NCBI GenBank assembly: GCA_011947345.1
Contig: JAAVTG010001021.1
Span: 62,001 to 126,000 of the forward strand
Length of the DNA: 64,000 nt
Origin: Phytophthora quininea
Taxonomy: Eukaryota; Oomycota; Peronosporomycetes; Peronosporales; Peronosporaceae
Direction: 5' to 3'
Shown: positions 44,157 through 56,691 of the stretch, in pieces
Layout: each line of letters begins with the position of its first letter
Position numbering within the stretch: position 1 is the stretch's first letter
Position numbers and translations under genes: made by a program
Notes under the pieces: generated by a model
The model's database searches: none
What the model was told of the DNA's origin: nothing
Seen by the model: only the letters and a program-made list of their open reading frames with translations

Positions 44157-47100
44157 ATGGTGAACAACGGCGGAAGCAACCCGTTCAGCCGGCTCATCTT
44201 CCCGAAGGACACTAAGCAATACGGTGTCTGGAAGGATCTCTTCATTGGCCACCTCCGACAGAAAAGCGGCGCTCTGGCTCGCGAGGCCATGGTCCAGAAA
44301 AGGCCGAAACCGGCGTTCCGCTACGAAGATTCGCTGGTCTCGAGATGTGAAGTGCCTGGTCCTATGAGCGATGAAGTCGACCCCAAGGTTGAGGAAGACT
44401 ACGAGTGGCAGCAAGTGCTCTTGGAAGAGATGGACACCTACATCAGGGGAATGCTCAACCAGACGTTGCCCCGAGAGTACCTGGAGTCGCTGCGGGTGTC
44501 GTTCAACGACGAAGACCTCCCAACTGCGTGGGCACGACTTGAGACGGACTTTGGACAGTCCACTGCACAAGGGATGGTGCAACTGGTGGATGAGCTCGAT
44601 CAGGCCTTGTCGTCGGACTTTGACTCAGTGGGACAGCTCATCCAAGGCGTGAAAGAGGCGCGCAACCGCATCATCCGCCAGTCGAAAAAGCTGATGAACG
44701 ACTTGGAGCTGGTGCCGAGCGAGTATGTGGCGTTCAAGGTCCTGTCGCTGTTTCCCAGTCAGTACTGGGGAAATCAGATCGACATCAAAACGGGCGATGT
44801 GACTCTTGAGAGGGTTGAAGCCATCTTGCGCAACGTCTTTATGGACAAGAGCAAGCGCCAAATCAAGGCCTTGTCGGCAAAGCCGGTGCCAGTAAACCAT
44901 GTGGGAGCCCGCAAGCACCTTGGCAAGCGCAAGGAACGCCAAGACGGCAAGAAGCAAGGTAGCTGCTTTTACTGTGACGGCCGCTACGATGTGGACGGAA
45001 AGCCGCACAGAAAGGCCGACTGCCCGAAGATGGAGCAGGACCGTAAAGACAGATGGTTTCGGTCCAGCATCTTCGTGAACGGCAAGCGCATCGACGTCAA
45101 CTCAGTCGACTGTGCTCCTGCAAAGACGGGCGGGAAGAAAAAGGCCCAGCGGGTGGAAATCACGGCTGATGTGGCGTTTGTGAAGCCAATCAAGTCAAAG
45201 CCTGTGATGGCTGCGCACACGAAGGGGTCAGCGACAGGGCCGGTCCTGAGTAACACGCTGTCAGCGGAGCAGGCGCAGACGGATCTGGACTCGCTGATGA
45301 CGTCGCCAGCACGATCGTCAGTGGGATCCGACACTCACATGAGTGAGATTGATGACGTGGAAGACTTTGGAATTCCGGCGTTTACTGGAGCCCTGACGGA
45401 AGTCTCCAGCAACATGGAAGAAGGTTCGATTGCGGTCGAAAAGAAGGTAAGAGAGTTGTATCCAAAACTGTTGGAAAGATCTGCGGCTGACATAAACCGT
45501 TGCGATTGGGTGCTAGACTCTGGGTGCGGATACGGCCTGAGTGGCGATGCGTCGCTGTTTGTCAGCAAGAAACGGAACGAAGAGTTTAGGTTTACCTTTG
45601 GAGAAGGGACTAAACTAAGCAATACACATGTTGGATCTGTTCAACTCTATTTTTTGGGTCCTGACGGCATAAAACTGTTTCGGTTTGATAATATGGCACT
45701 TGTACCCAAAGCCAAAGCAAACATACTAAGTGAGTATTGGCTAAAGCAAAGTGGGTATCAGATTATAGACAGCGTGCGAGGCAGCTACAAATTTGTCTTT
45801 TGGAAACGTCAATTAGCATTTGTGGCTATTGCTGTGAATGGTGCATACTACGTGCAATCTCGCACACTCAGAGATAGGCAGATACACTGCTCTGCAGTGA
45901 AAGCAAGACCTCTACGGCCTCTTATTATGCCTGGCCACTCTAATCTCGAGGGTGCCCTAAAGGAATGGCATATAAAGTTGGGGCATCTTAACAAGGACAA
46001 GTTAATAGAGGTGATGAGTAGGAATCTCATTCCAGGTCTGCCCAACTTCAGTGCAGCGGCACTACATAGAGTGTCGTTCTTTTGCCACACATGCGCAGAG
46101 ATGAAAATGCGCAGGATGAGTTACAGAAATATGGTTGGCACAAGAGACAGCCAACCAGTTAGCACAATACACATGGACACCAATGGGCCCATAAGGACAC
46201 TGGGTGTGTACGGTGCGGTAGGCTCAATCAGATATTTCCTGAGCATTATCGATGACCAGACATCTTGGCGCTGGACATATGTCCTCCGGAAGAAAACAGA
46301 GGTACAGACAAAGGTTAAGGAACTTCTACTACAGCTGGAAAGAGAAGGGAAGTTTACTATTAGACGCATTCGGTCTGACGGTGGCACCGAGTTTGTGAAT
46401 GCGGCTTTGAAGACATTCTGTGTGGGGAAGGGTATAACCTTTCAAACTTCCAACCCCTACAGTCCTGAAGAAAATGGTGCAGCTGAGAGGGATCACCAGA
46501 CAAAGATGGGAAAAGTACGATGTGCCCTCCGAGATGCAGACATGCCTGCCAAATGGTGGCCTGAGGCGCTTAAGTACATGACATACGTACAGAACTGTAC
46601 ACCGATGGCTCGGTTGCAGAACAAGACGCCGTATGAGCTAGTCAAGGGTATCTGTCCTGACCCACGAACACTACAAGTGTGGGGCTGCGTGTGTTTTGCA
46701 TATGTCCCTGAAGCCATCAGAAAAGAGAAGAAACTTGGTGCTAGGGCAATCAAGTGCAGATTTCTTGGGATATCGGAGGAAACGAAAGGGTACCGTCTAC
46801 TTGATGTGTACAATAATAAGTACTTTGTGGCGAGATCGGTTACATTTGACACCGAAAACTGTGCCAGCATCGTTAAACAGTCCTTCGAGACGGAACCCGA
46901 GAGGCTAACGGCCAGCGAGCTGAATGAAATTGAGTCTCTGAGCACTAAAGGTGATAGAAAAGCGGTCGTGCAAACAACCACCGGAGAGGATACCCCTGAT
47001 TCAGTGATGAACGGAACAGTGGGAGCCAAACACCGAAGACAAAGGTCGTTAGAAGCAGTGGGAGCTGGGAACAAATCCCAGAAGACTGCATTCCAGCTAG

Positions 47101-48795
47101 AGGCACGACCACAGCGCCAGCGCAGGAAGCCGGTGCGATACTCGGATTACCAATGCTTTCAGTCCCACATCGATAAGACGATTGCAGTTGACAATCTGGT
47201 CAGTCGGATTACCGTTCCTAAAGGCTTACGGGACGCGTTGAGTGGTCCACATAAGACACAGTGGCGACAAGCATTAGATCTGGAATACCAGTCATTACTT
47301 GAGAATGGAACTTGGAAGCTTACCAAGCTACCCCTGGCCAAAAGGCATTACCATGCCACTGGGTACTTGCGGTGAAGTACAATGCTGACGGGAGTATTGA
47401 GAGGTTTAAAGCACGGCTGGTCGCACAAGGTAACCACCAACAGTATGTTGTTGATTGCGATGAAGTCTATGCTCCGGTTGCTCGTTTTGAGTCTTTACGA
47501 CTCGTCCTAGCAATCGGAACAATCCTCAACTGTCATATTCATCAAATGGATGTGCACACAGCATTCCTCAATGGGTCTATGGATGGGGAACATAAGGTTT
47601 ACATGCACCAACCCCTGGTTATCGAATGGAAGGTCATGAGAACTTGGTGTGTGAGTTAAAGAAGAGCATTTATGGGCTTAAACAAGCCCCGAAGATATGG
47701 TATAAGGTCCTTCATAGGTTCTTTACGAGCCTGGGTTTTGTCCGATGCAACAAGGAGTACTGCATCTACGTCCAAAAAGTGGGAGATGAATGGATCATTG
47801 TGGTTGTCTATGTAGACGACCTCACGATCATGTCTCGCGATATGAAGTTGATAAACCAGTTGAAGAGTGATCTCTCGTCTAGATTTAAGATGAAAGACCT
47901 GGGAGACATCCATTATATCCTAAAGATGGAAGTCCGAAGGAACCGGGAGCATAAGACAATGGCAATCTCTCAGCACAACTATATTAACGAACTTTTGGAT
48001 GAGTTTAAAATGGGACAGTGTGCACCAGTGTCAACCCCACAACTTAGAGGAGAAGAATTAGTGGCTGAAACAGAGATGTCGGCTCAAGAGATTGCAGCCC
48101 AGAAGTTTGATTATCGAGGGCTAGTCGGATCGCTACAATATCTGGTGAGAGGCACACGACCAGACATTGCAAGTGCAGTAAGAGAACTAAGCAAGTTCTT
48201 GTCGTGCTACAACGAGACGCACTGGCAGGCAGCGAGGAGAGTGCTCAAATACTTGAAAGGGACGTCAACGTACGGTCTCCTTCTTGATGGAAATTCGAGA
48301 ACGGTGACGTATGAAGTGTACACAGACGCAAGCTTCGCGTGTCAACCAAAAGGACGTAAATCGATTACTGGATATGTGATCACCATGGCTGGTACCAGTA
48401 TCTCGTGGTGTAGTAGCAAGCAGGGGTCAGTATCGCTCTCTACTGCAGAAGCGGAACTCATTGCGCTAAGTGAAGGAGCAAAGGAAAGTGAGTGGTTTTG
48501 GTATCTGTTGAGGGAAATGGGATTTCGTCAGGAGCAACCTGTGCAAGTTTGGTGCGACAGCAAGTCTGCCATCAGCACAGTAAAGAATCCCGGCAACCAC
48601 AAAGCCACAAAACATGTCGAGATTCGATATTTGTTTACAAGAGACCTCGTGGAGGAGGGACGGCTAGAAATTCAGTACTGCCCTACGAGTGAAATGGCAG
48701 CAGATATTCTTACGAAAGCCTTACCAACAGGGCAATTCATAAAGCTAAGAGAGCTTATTGGAGTTAAGGATCTGAAGACTACGGGTGACACTTAG
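44157..48795 (+). CDS. Copia gag-pol polyprotein
   Basis: From ATG 44157 (MVNNGGSNPFSRLIFPKDTK): Gag with a zinc-knuckle-like CFYCDGRYDVDGKPHRKADC; protease at about 45505 (WVLDSGCGYGLSG); GAG-pre-integrase with its HHCC finger (KLGHLNKDKL, CHTCAEMKM); integrase with DTNGP, IRSDGGTEF and the E of PEENGAAERDH; reverse transcriptase with YAPVARFESLR, QMDVHTAFLNG, YGLKQAP and the active site YVDDL; and RNase H with TDASFAC, STAEAELIAL and DSKSAI. Stop TAG 48793-48795. Frames step near 47368 and 47618, each one base missing. Otherwise every catalytic motif is intact, so the element is probably competent or recently so. Confidence 0.93.
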
Positions 48796-48801
48796 TGGGA
48801 G

Positions 48802-49122
48802 TGTTGAGCCTGGTGCAGTCCTGTGGAAAGGACGCACTGGGCGAGACACATTAAAGAGATGTTCTATTGAGTTTAGTATGCTAAATAAAGTGTCGATGTA
48901 GTCTACTGTACTTATCCGGCAGAGCCAATCATTGTTGGCTCTTGTCCCTTCTCTTTACAGAGGAAAAATTCAGTGCGATGAGGAAATCGGAGCAGGAAGC
49001 GAGGACGAGCTCCTCACTTCCTCTTTGCTTCGATCTGAGCACACGGTCGTTAGATAGCATTAGACAAGAGGATAAGCATAATAGAGTGTATTGAGCTTTT
49101 AAGTCTTGAGTTCAGTCTAACA
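48802..49122 (+). repeat. 3' LTR of the Copia element
   Basis: 321 bp, TGTTGAGCC to GTCTAACA, uninterrupted. The short TG...CA termini fit integrase ends. Confidence 0.95.
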
Positions 49123-49127
49123 GGAGG

Positions 49128-49749
49128 CTATGCTGCCAGAGGTCCCCTCGAGCCCGTGTTTGAGGCGGGAGCTTGTGTGTCGAAGCCCCGTGGCTTCCCT
49201 AGTGTCGTGTACAGCTCTGCGATCAAGTGACCCCTCTCAACTCCCAAGGCAAGGCGAAAATCAAGCAAAAGCGTCTACGCGACGGCGTACCAGCTGTAGA
49301 AACAGTTAATCCTTGGTACAGTCGTCATGACGAAGGCATATCCTCCGGCGTGGCGCCTTGAAAAACCTCAAGTGTCCTATGTGTGCCTGCGGGTGGCATC
49401 AGGATAGCCGGTGGTCTCCGGCATTAACCTGCTGATGCTGTAGGAAGGAGTCGCAACTTGCACGTCCCGGATAGCGGTGGTAAAGGGGTTAAATGACACT
49501 CTGAACACAAGAAAAATTCCCTCACCTCGAACAACGAGGCGGGAACGAGTTATTACAGCAAACAAACTACAGGAAGATAGTCAGCAATTCATTAAAAATA
49601 TTGTATCTGTTTACGAATGTATTCTAGTTATCAGCAGCGAGACCGTTTCTTTGAGCTGACGTTGTTTCCTCAAAAACTTTTACACAATCTCGGAGTTAGA
49701 AACTGCAACGTCCTCAAGACATTTTCACGCGTACAATTGTGCGGGATAC
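49128..49749. other. Spacer between the Copia and Gypsy elements
   Basis: About 620 bp of older host or repeat sequence. Its first 100 bases stay open in the frame interrupted by the Copia element (ending VVYSSAIK and TGA 49229). Beyond that only short frames are seen. It ends with GATAC, the Gypsy target site. Confidence 0.4.
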
Positions 49750-50142
49750 TGTGACAGGATCATGATGAAGCCAGGAGCCAGGAGCAAGAAGCAACGGACG
49801 AGTACCCAGAGGAGCAGATGCTCGGGATAAACCAATGACAAGCGGCCATTTTAACAAGACGTAAGATTAGTATGGAGTAGCGAGTTCGGAAAGAATGAGG
49901 TTCAAGTCGAAGCACCGAACGGAGTGGCGACTCGTCCCATTCATTCTTGAATCAACCAAAGACAAAACAAGTCTTCACTGCTCTGGCCAAGCAGACGTGT
50001 GATTCTTCTAAGACCTCTAAGACTGAGCGAGAACGCGCACGACTCAACAATTAAATAAACGACCTGCTTCCTCTTAAGTGCTACCAAGATCCTCGTTAGT
50101 CAGAGCTCCGGCTACACCGAGAGTTCTGCTAACTTCGTGACA
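49750..50142 (+). repeat. 5' LTR of the Gypsy element
   Basis: 393 bp. It is followed by TAGTAGACC rather than a TGG-starting tRNA primer site. Confidence 0.95.
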
Positions 50143-50154
50143 TAGTAGACCTTG

Positions 50155-53100
50155 ATGGCAATGTCAACACGAAGCACTGCTCGGCGTGTCCTGAGGAGTG
50201 ACACGGCACCGGCTCGCAGAGTGTTGGAGCTCGAGAACGGCGAAGAAGATGTCGGAAATCGACGTCCCAGACTGGATCAATTGGAGGCTAATATAGTGGG
50301 CATGCGGCAAGAAGTGGCAGCTTCGCAGGAAAGCTTGAGACTGGAAGTTACAGCTGCCATGGCGAACCTCGGCGACAATATTGCTGCTGAGATGCTGGAG
50401 CTCCAAGGCCATTTGGCGAACTTGGTGCAAGGGCTGACGAACATGTCGACGACCCTGAATCAAACACAAATGATGGCACAAGCGGCTAGGCAAATGGCTG
50501 TTGAAGCTCGAGATTCTGTGATGCATCTGCCGACTACTAGCCATCAGTCAACAGCAACAGCGACATCGCAGCCGAATACTGTGAGTGCTTTTGCTTCCCT
50601 CCGCCGAATGAAGATGTGAACATGGTGTCAACAAGTGCACTGACGCTCTCCTCGACGGAACCACGACTTCGCAAGATGGATTCAAGCCCTCCGCACTATG
50701 ATGGCCAGATTGACGGGATAAAGCTGAACAGCTTCATTTTTCAGTTTGAGACCTACTTCAAGCAAAAAGGATACAACCTTGAGCTGCATGATAACTTCGT
50801 TTGCGAAGAGCTGAGCCAATGCGTCCGTAGTACAGCTGCGACTTGGTACGAACGCTACATGACGGATGAGACCAGTGTCAAATTGTGGAGTGTAATGAAA
50901 GAAGCGATGAAACTTGAATTTCGCGAGCCAAACTTTGACGACAAACTGCGCAACCAGCTCTTGACAATTCGGCAAACTGGAGGGTTTTCCGGCTACGTTT
51001 CTAAGTTTCGCAAGCTGCAAGGAATAGTAAAGCTCGATGAACTAACTGCTGTGAACCTCTTCGTCAATGGCTTGACAAATGATGACATGAAAGCTATAAC
51101 GCGGAAGCAGCCGCCAACGTTGGCAGTCGCCGTGAATGAAGGCTTTCTAGAGTGGAGTGTTCAACAGAAAACTACCTCAGCTCAACAATCTGAGAACTCC
51201 ACCGCGAAAAAAGTCGTGGAACTGCGGCAAAAGCCAACCGTGGTGGCCCAACACCTAAGTCTGGTAAAAGCGGAAATTCTGCAGGAAATAAGCAAGCAGA
51301 GCTGGGCCGGGGAAATCGATCAGCTGTATCGCTTTGCGGGCATTGTCAGCGAGGGTTCCACCGCGAAGATGACTGCTGGGTCAAACACCCAGAGAAGAAG
51401 CCCCCGCTGTGCAGAAAAAACAGCAGTTGCATCAACAGATATGCGCTCTGGTGGAGACGCTAATGGTTAGCGATGAACAGCCTCGAAGCTCGTCGACAAC
51501 CAGGGAGCACCCAAACTAAAAGGTCCACCAGAGGTCGAGCACTCTGGGGGACGTAGTGATGAGATGCTCGATCCACTCTGTGTTGTGGAGTCTCAATTAC
51601 GTGACGTGACAATTAATGATGAAGAAGACTGTGAAAACCAAGAAACACTTCCATTTAAGCGTTCATATTTTTGTCTGCTTCATGTTCGGAGCACGGTGCA
51701 TTATTCGGTGCAGGATATTTGCATCTTAAACTCCAACTTTATCGATAGTGGTGCTACGATGGATGGAGTCAGCCCAGACTTTTGCACGGCGAATAACTTG
51801 TGGGATAAAGTCATCGACCACCACAAGTTGATGGAGGTAACGCTAGCGGCCAAGCAGAAGATATTAGTCCCCATCAAGACAGTCAAGCTCACTATTTACA
51901 TGGATCAATTCAAGCCGTACGTTAATGACTTTCTAGTCATTGATGTGCCAGAAAAACAAGACATTCTTCTTGGCATTCCGTGGTTAAAAGAAGTAAACCC
52001 CGACATCGACTGGGTGGAAGAAAAGTGAGGCCACGCTTGCAACCCGACGCCAAGGTGAATGAAGAAAAATCTAGTAGCAAAAGAAGAGTCAAAAGCGGGA
52101 CGTGAAAACACCGCACAAACCAAATCACCCGGCAGTGAAGGTAGGAGGTGAGCGACATCCTATTTCGCCACGGCATTCGGAAGATAAAAACATCAACCTT
52201 TTCACAGGCGGATACTTTTCGGCTCAAAGCGGAACAACAAAGTACATCACTGGGAAACAATTCCGGCGGATGCTGAAAAAGCCGAAGGATATCGAGTGTA
52301 TATTTGTGATAAGGCCAGCAACAGAAAAAGAGGCAAAACAAAGAGAAGAACCGGTTGGCTTAGACAGCTATCGAGGTCATCCTGTATATCCTGTTTTGCT
52401 ACAGCATCAAGGCGTGTTTCAGCAGAAGTTGCCGTCTTGCTTACCAGCTCGCGAGCATGGAGAGCATCAAATGGAGGTGGATACAAGGGAACCGATATTT
52501 CGGCGACAATGGCGACAGTCTCCCGCCCAAGAACGGGTAATAAGGGACTGGGTCGACGAAATGCTGGCTGCCGGGCTAATTCGCCCGTCAACTTCTCCCC
52601 ACGGGGCCCCACATTCTGCGTAAAAAGCCCGTGGGTTGGAGGATAGTCCATGACTACAGGGCCATGAACTCGCACACTATACGACGTACGTTACCCATGC
52701 CTCGCAAGGACACGATTATCGAGAAGATGCAAGGATCGTACTGGTATTCGTGCATGGACTTATTGAGTGGATACTATCAGTTTTGCATGAGAGATGGAGA
52801 TGTGCCATTTACTGCTTTTCAGACTGCCGATGGATCCTACGAGTATCTGGTCCTCCCAATGGGGTTATCGAACGCACCTGCTACATTCAATGAAGGAATT
52901 CGAAGAGCGTTAAAGGATCTTAGTGATATTTGCCAGTCTTACTTTGACGATATCTATATCTACACGAGATCGAGCTCGCTAAAAGACCATTTGGCGGCGC
53001 TCGACCGAGTTCTAACGCGGCTGGAAAAGCACAAATTCTACGTTAAACTTTCGAAATGCGTGTTCTGCTCGGATGAGATTCCCTGCTTAGGAGATTATGT

Positions 53101-55368
53101 CGGCAGAGAAGGCGTAAGAATCGATCCAAAGAAAGTCACCATTCTTCATGACTGGCCATTGCCACGGACCCGGAGCGAACTGCAGTCGTTCTTGGGTACT
53201 GCGGCATACGTACAACGATTTTGTCGCGACTTTGCGTCCGATGCTGGTCCTTTATTTGACGTATTGAAGGGGCCAAGCAAGCGAGCCATCAGCTGGACAG
53301 ATGAACTTCGTGCGCATTTTCAAGCGCTCAAGCAAAAATTGGATCAACTCCGGTGCTAGCAATCCCGGATTTTAACAAACCATTTAGTTTGCGAATGGAT
53401 GCGAGTGATCAGGCCATTGGCGGGGTTCTCATCCAAGAGGAAGTTAACGGAGATGAAGTAGTGGAAAGACCTGTAGCCTTTGGAGGCAGAAAATATAAAG
53501 ACGCCGAGAAGAACTACTCTATTCGCGAGAAGGAGTTACTGGCAATCCTATTCGGGCTTCGATTGTGGAGAGTGTATCTTCTCGACAAGCCTTTCGTCGT
53601 CGAGACAGACCACCGCTCGCTAGAAACTCTGTTTACCCAGAAGACGATATCGCGTCGCGTGGCTCGGTGGTATGACGAGCTCAGCGAGTACCCTATTAAA
53701 TTTCGCTACATACCGGGCAGTGAAAACATTGTCGCTGATGGGATATCCCGCCGACCAGACTTTATGGAGCATGAACCCGTAACTCTCGCGGCTATCAGCA
53801 CAAGAAAACAAGTACAGGAGCGTGTGGAAAATGACTTAGCAAGCCTGGTGGAGGAAGCGATAAGCCGGTATGATGAAGATCAGTTCACAGCTGAATTAAA
53901 ACAGCAGCTCAGTGGTGACAACCAGAAAATCAAGACAGCAATTCGACACTTAGGAAGATACAGCATGTGTAATAAGCAGATAGTGTACCGAGCGCCTAGC
54001 GATGAACAATCACGACTTGTTCTGCCCAACATTGGTGAAATTATTGATTCTCTTCTGTACGAATTTCACGACGTGAAGTGTTATGGACATCCTGGAGTTG
54101 ATAGAACGTTACGGTTGGTGGAATAAGCTTACTATTGGCGTAACTTGGAGCGGTCCGTACGAGCGTATGTTCGATCCTGCGAAGTTTGTCAGCGCACGAA
54201 AGGACGAACTACGAAGCCCCGGGACTGCTACGATCCCATCCAATTCCAACAGCAAGATGGACGCATCTTGCAATGGACTTTATCGTTGCGCTACCAGAAA
54301 CGAAGTCAGGGTGCGATGCAATCATGGTCGTGATCGATCGATTAACCAAAGGGCGCATTTCCTACCAACAACAACGAATGCCACGACACTTGAAACAGCT
54401 ACCTTGTACCGAGACCGCGTGTTTGTGCTGCATGGAGTACCAGAAGAGATATTATCAGATCGAGACCCAAAGTTTACTTCTGAGCTATGGACGAATCTGT
54501 GTGCGATGCTTGGCACGCGTCAGAAGCTGACCGCAGCTTTCCGACAACAAGCGAATGGAGTAACAGAGCGGGTCAATCAAACTATCGAAAAATTTCTGCG
54601 TGCATTTAGCAATAGTAACAGCGATGATTGGGATGAACTGTTATCGCTAGCGGAGTTTGCCTACAACTCGCGTTACCAAGCGTCTATTCAGATGTCTCCC
54701 TTCAAAGCTGACTTGGGATATCTGCCGATGACACCAATCTCTCTGCGAACGCTACAACAAGATAACTCGGTGACGGCTCGTGCTAATAGTACCCTAGGCA
54801 AAGAATTTATCGAAACCCAACAAGACTTGCTAGCCACAGCAAGACGAGCCTTGCAGTCGTCACAAGATCGCATGAGTCACATCTATGATCAACACAGACC
54901 AATCCAGCAGTTTGCTGTCGGTGCCCTCGTACTATTGTCTACTGCAAATTCGGCTACATTTCATGCTGGCACAACAAAAAGAAGTTGGGACCGAGGTGGA
55001 TTGGTCCATATGCAGTTGATGAACAAGTTGGACATGATTACTACCGACTGGAACTACCAACTCGAGTGAAATTCCACCCCGTCTTTCATACATCAATGTT
55101 AAAGCCATACGTGCCTAGTGACCGGCCAGATCAGACGATTTTCAAGGTGCGATTGCCTGATGGTAGTGAGGGAGAGTTGGCTGAGGATATTGTCGGCTGC
55201 CGAAAACGAAAAGGCAAGCAAGAATATCACGTGAAGTGGATAGGACAAGCAGAGTTAACATGGGAACCTCTCGAAAACCTGCAATACGTCCTCGATTTGG
55301 TGAATCGATATCGTCTAAAGCTCAAGACCCAGAGAAAACAGAAAACAAAGAAACGACAGCAACAGTAA
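50155..55368 (+). CDS. Gypsy gag-pol polyprotein with C-terminal chromodomain
   Basis: Gag: a coiled-coil start (LDQLEANIVGMRQEVAASQE), a capsid-like region (TWYERYMTDETSVKLW) and the knuckle CGHCQRGFHREDDC. Aspartic protease: NFIDSGATMDG near 51740. Reverse transcriptase: YRAMNSHTIRRTLPMP, LSGYYQF and the active-site YFDDIYIY. RNase H: LRMDASDQAIGGVL, NYSIREKELLAI. Integrase: the zinc finger around CEVCQRTKGRTTKP, DFIVALPETKSG, SDRDPKFTSELW and the E of TERVNQTIEKFL. Chromodomain: EYHVKWIGQAELTWEPLENL, which targets histone-marked chromatin in chromoviruses. Frames step about eight times, each by one base where checked, which disagrees with the identical LTRs unless most breaks are sequence errors. 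Confidence 0.9.
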
Positions 55369-55436
55369 GGACTTCTCTTGGCGGTGGGAATATCAAGAAG
55401 TCATGACAAACCAAGACCTTCTCTTGGAGGAGGGAA

Positions 55437-55829
55437 TGTGACAGGATCATGATGAAGCCAGGAGCCAGGAGCAAGAAGCAACGGACGAGTACCCAGAGGA
55501 GCAGATGCTCGGGATAAACCAATGACAAGCGGCCATTTTAACAAGACGTAAGATTAGTATGGAGTAGCGAGTTCGGAAAGAATGAGGTTCAAGTCGAAGC
55601 ACCGAACGGAGTGGCGACTCGTCCCATTCATTCTTGAATCAACCAAAGACAAAACAAGTCTTCACTGCTCTGGCCAAGCAGACGTGTGATTCTTCTAAGA
55701 CCTCTAAGACTGAGCGAGAACGCGCACGACTCAACAATTAAATAAACGACCTGCTTCCTCTTAAGTGCTACCAAGATCCTCGTTAGTCAGAGCTCCGGCT
55801 ACACCGAGAGTTCTGCTAACTTCGTGACA
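55437..55829 (+). repeat. 3' LTR of the Gypsy element
   Basis: 393 bp. No difference from the 5' copy was found by eye. Confidence 0.95.
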
Positions 55830-55996
55830 GATACCGTCCACTATTTCTAATTGAGTCTGAACTCCATTCGCTTTGATACGCGCGCTTGCTGTCCATATAT
55901 CTGCGAACCAACAGCAGCAGCGCTCGTTTACTTTCGTCGCCACTTCCGTTAGCATTCTTTCCCCTTAATATCCGACACACTCTGCTGCTTTGAGGT

Positions 55997-56691
55997 TTGC
56001 TGCATTTGAGCACGGTTGTTGATCAATTTGAGCTTGTCCGCCTGACATCTCGCCATAATTGCCGATTTCCTGGGTGCCAATCGCAGCTGGCCACCTACAA
56101 CGGCATTTTTCACGGACGTCTGCTCCGATATTCATACAATACCTGGGACGAGAGTGCTTTCTCTCGATATTTTCGGGCTTTACCATTAAATGAGCCGACT
56201 ATTTCATCGCCTACTACCGCATCCGGACGAAGGAGGAATGCACAAATAAGAAACACAAACTCACTACCGATATTTGGAATCAAGCTAAGCAGCTCTCTCC
56301 CAACAGAACCAACTGCGCGATTTTTCCCAAACCTACGACAGCAAGTATCGGAGTTGACGCACCATCCGATGGAGGGCCTGGGGTGTCCTCGACAAAGGAT
56401 TCATGAGACCTTGTCCAGTGTGATTTCTCTATGTGGATATCTACTGCCGGTAATTCATGATGTGATAGTACGAATGTGCTTCGGAGACCTCACAGTCGGT
56501 TCACGACTACACTTCCTCAGAGAACTAAATCCTACCATCCAAAACTGCGTTCGTCCGGAATGCCAGGATATCGAAACGATAGAACACTGTTTTTCACGTG
56601 CCCGTCATTAGACACAATGTGGAGCGAACTATGGAGCCGGTGTTCGAGGTTCTTTTGCGTCGCGTGCATGATCAGTGCTCTGCTTGCTTGA
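55997..56691 (+). pseudogene. LINE-type reverse-transcriptase C-terminal fragment (zf-RVT)
   Basis: The frame ends with the zinc-binding tail of LINE ORF2 proteins: VIHDVIVRMCFGDLTVGSRL, then NCVRPECQDIETIEHCF and, after a one-base step, FTCPSLDTMWSELWSRCSRF (C-x4-C ... H-x4-C). The upstream part (56030-56400) is Ser/Pro-rich and not clearly RT. No RT active site is present. It is a truncated old LINE. 56692-57520 shows nothing convincing. Confidence 0.6.

Larger units (their letters stand above)
41179..49122 (+). mobile_element. Ty1/Copia LTR retrotransposon, 5' LTR split by a Mutator-like element
   Basis: LTRs begin TGTTGAGCC and end GTCTAACA, and a 5-bp target duplication GGAGG flanks the element (41174-41178; 49123-49127). 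Subtracting the nested element and its extra 8-bp duplication leaves a 321-bp 5' LTR, exactly the 3' LTR length, and a 5,306-bp element. The two LTRs differ by one base by eye (G versus A inside the nested element's target site). A purine tract (AGTGGGAG) precedes the 3' LTR. The order PR-INT-RT-RNaseH is that of Copia. Confidence 0.95.
49750..55829 (+). mobile_element. Ty3/Gypsy chromovirus LTR retrotransposon
   Basis: 6,080 bp with 393-bp LTRs (TGTGACAGG to CTTCGTGACA) that look identical by eye, and a 5-bp target duplication GATAC at 49745-49749 and 55830-55834. A purine tract GGAGGAGGGAA directly precedes the 3' LTR. The order is Gag, protease, RT, RNase H, integrase, chromodomain. Identical LTRs indicate a very recent insertion. 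Confidence 0.95.

Noticed and set aside
47365..47660. Programmed frameshifting in the Copia polyprotein
   Set aside because: Two steps within 260 bases inside the RT domain match the window-wide one-base-loss pattern and do not lie between Gag and Pol, where recoding would be expected.
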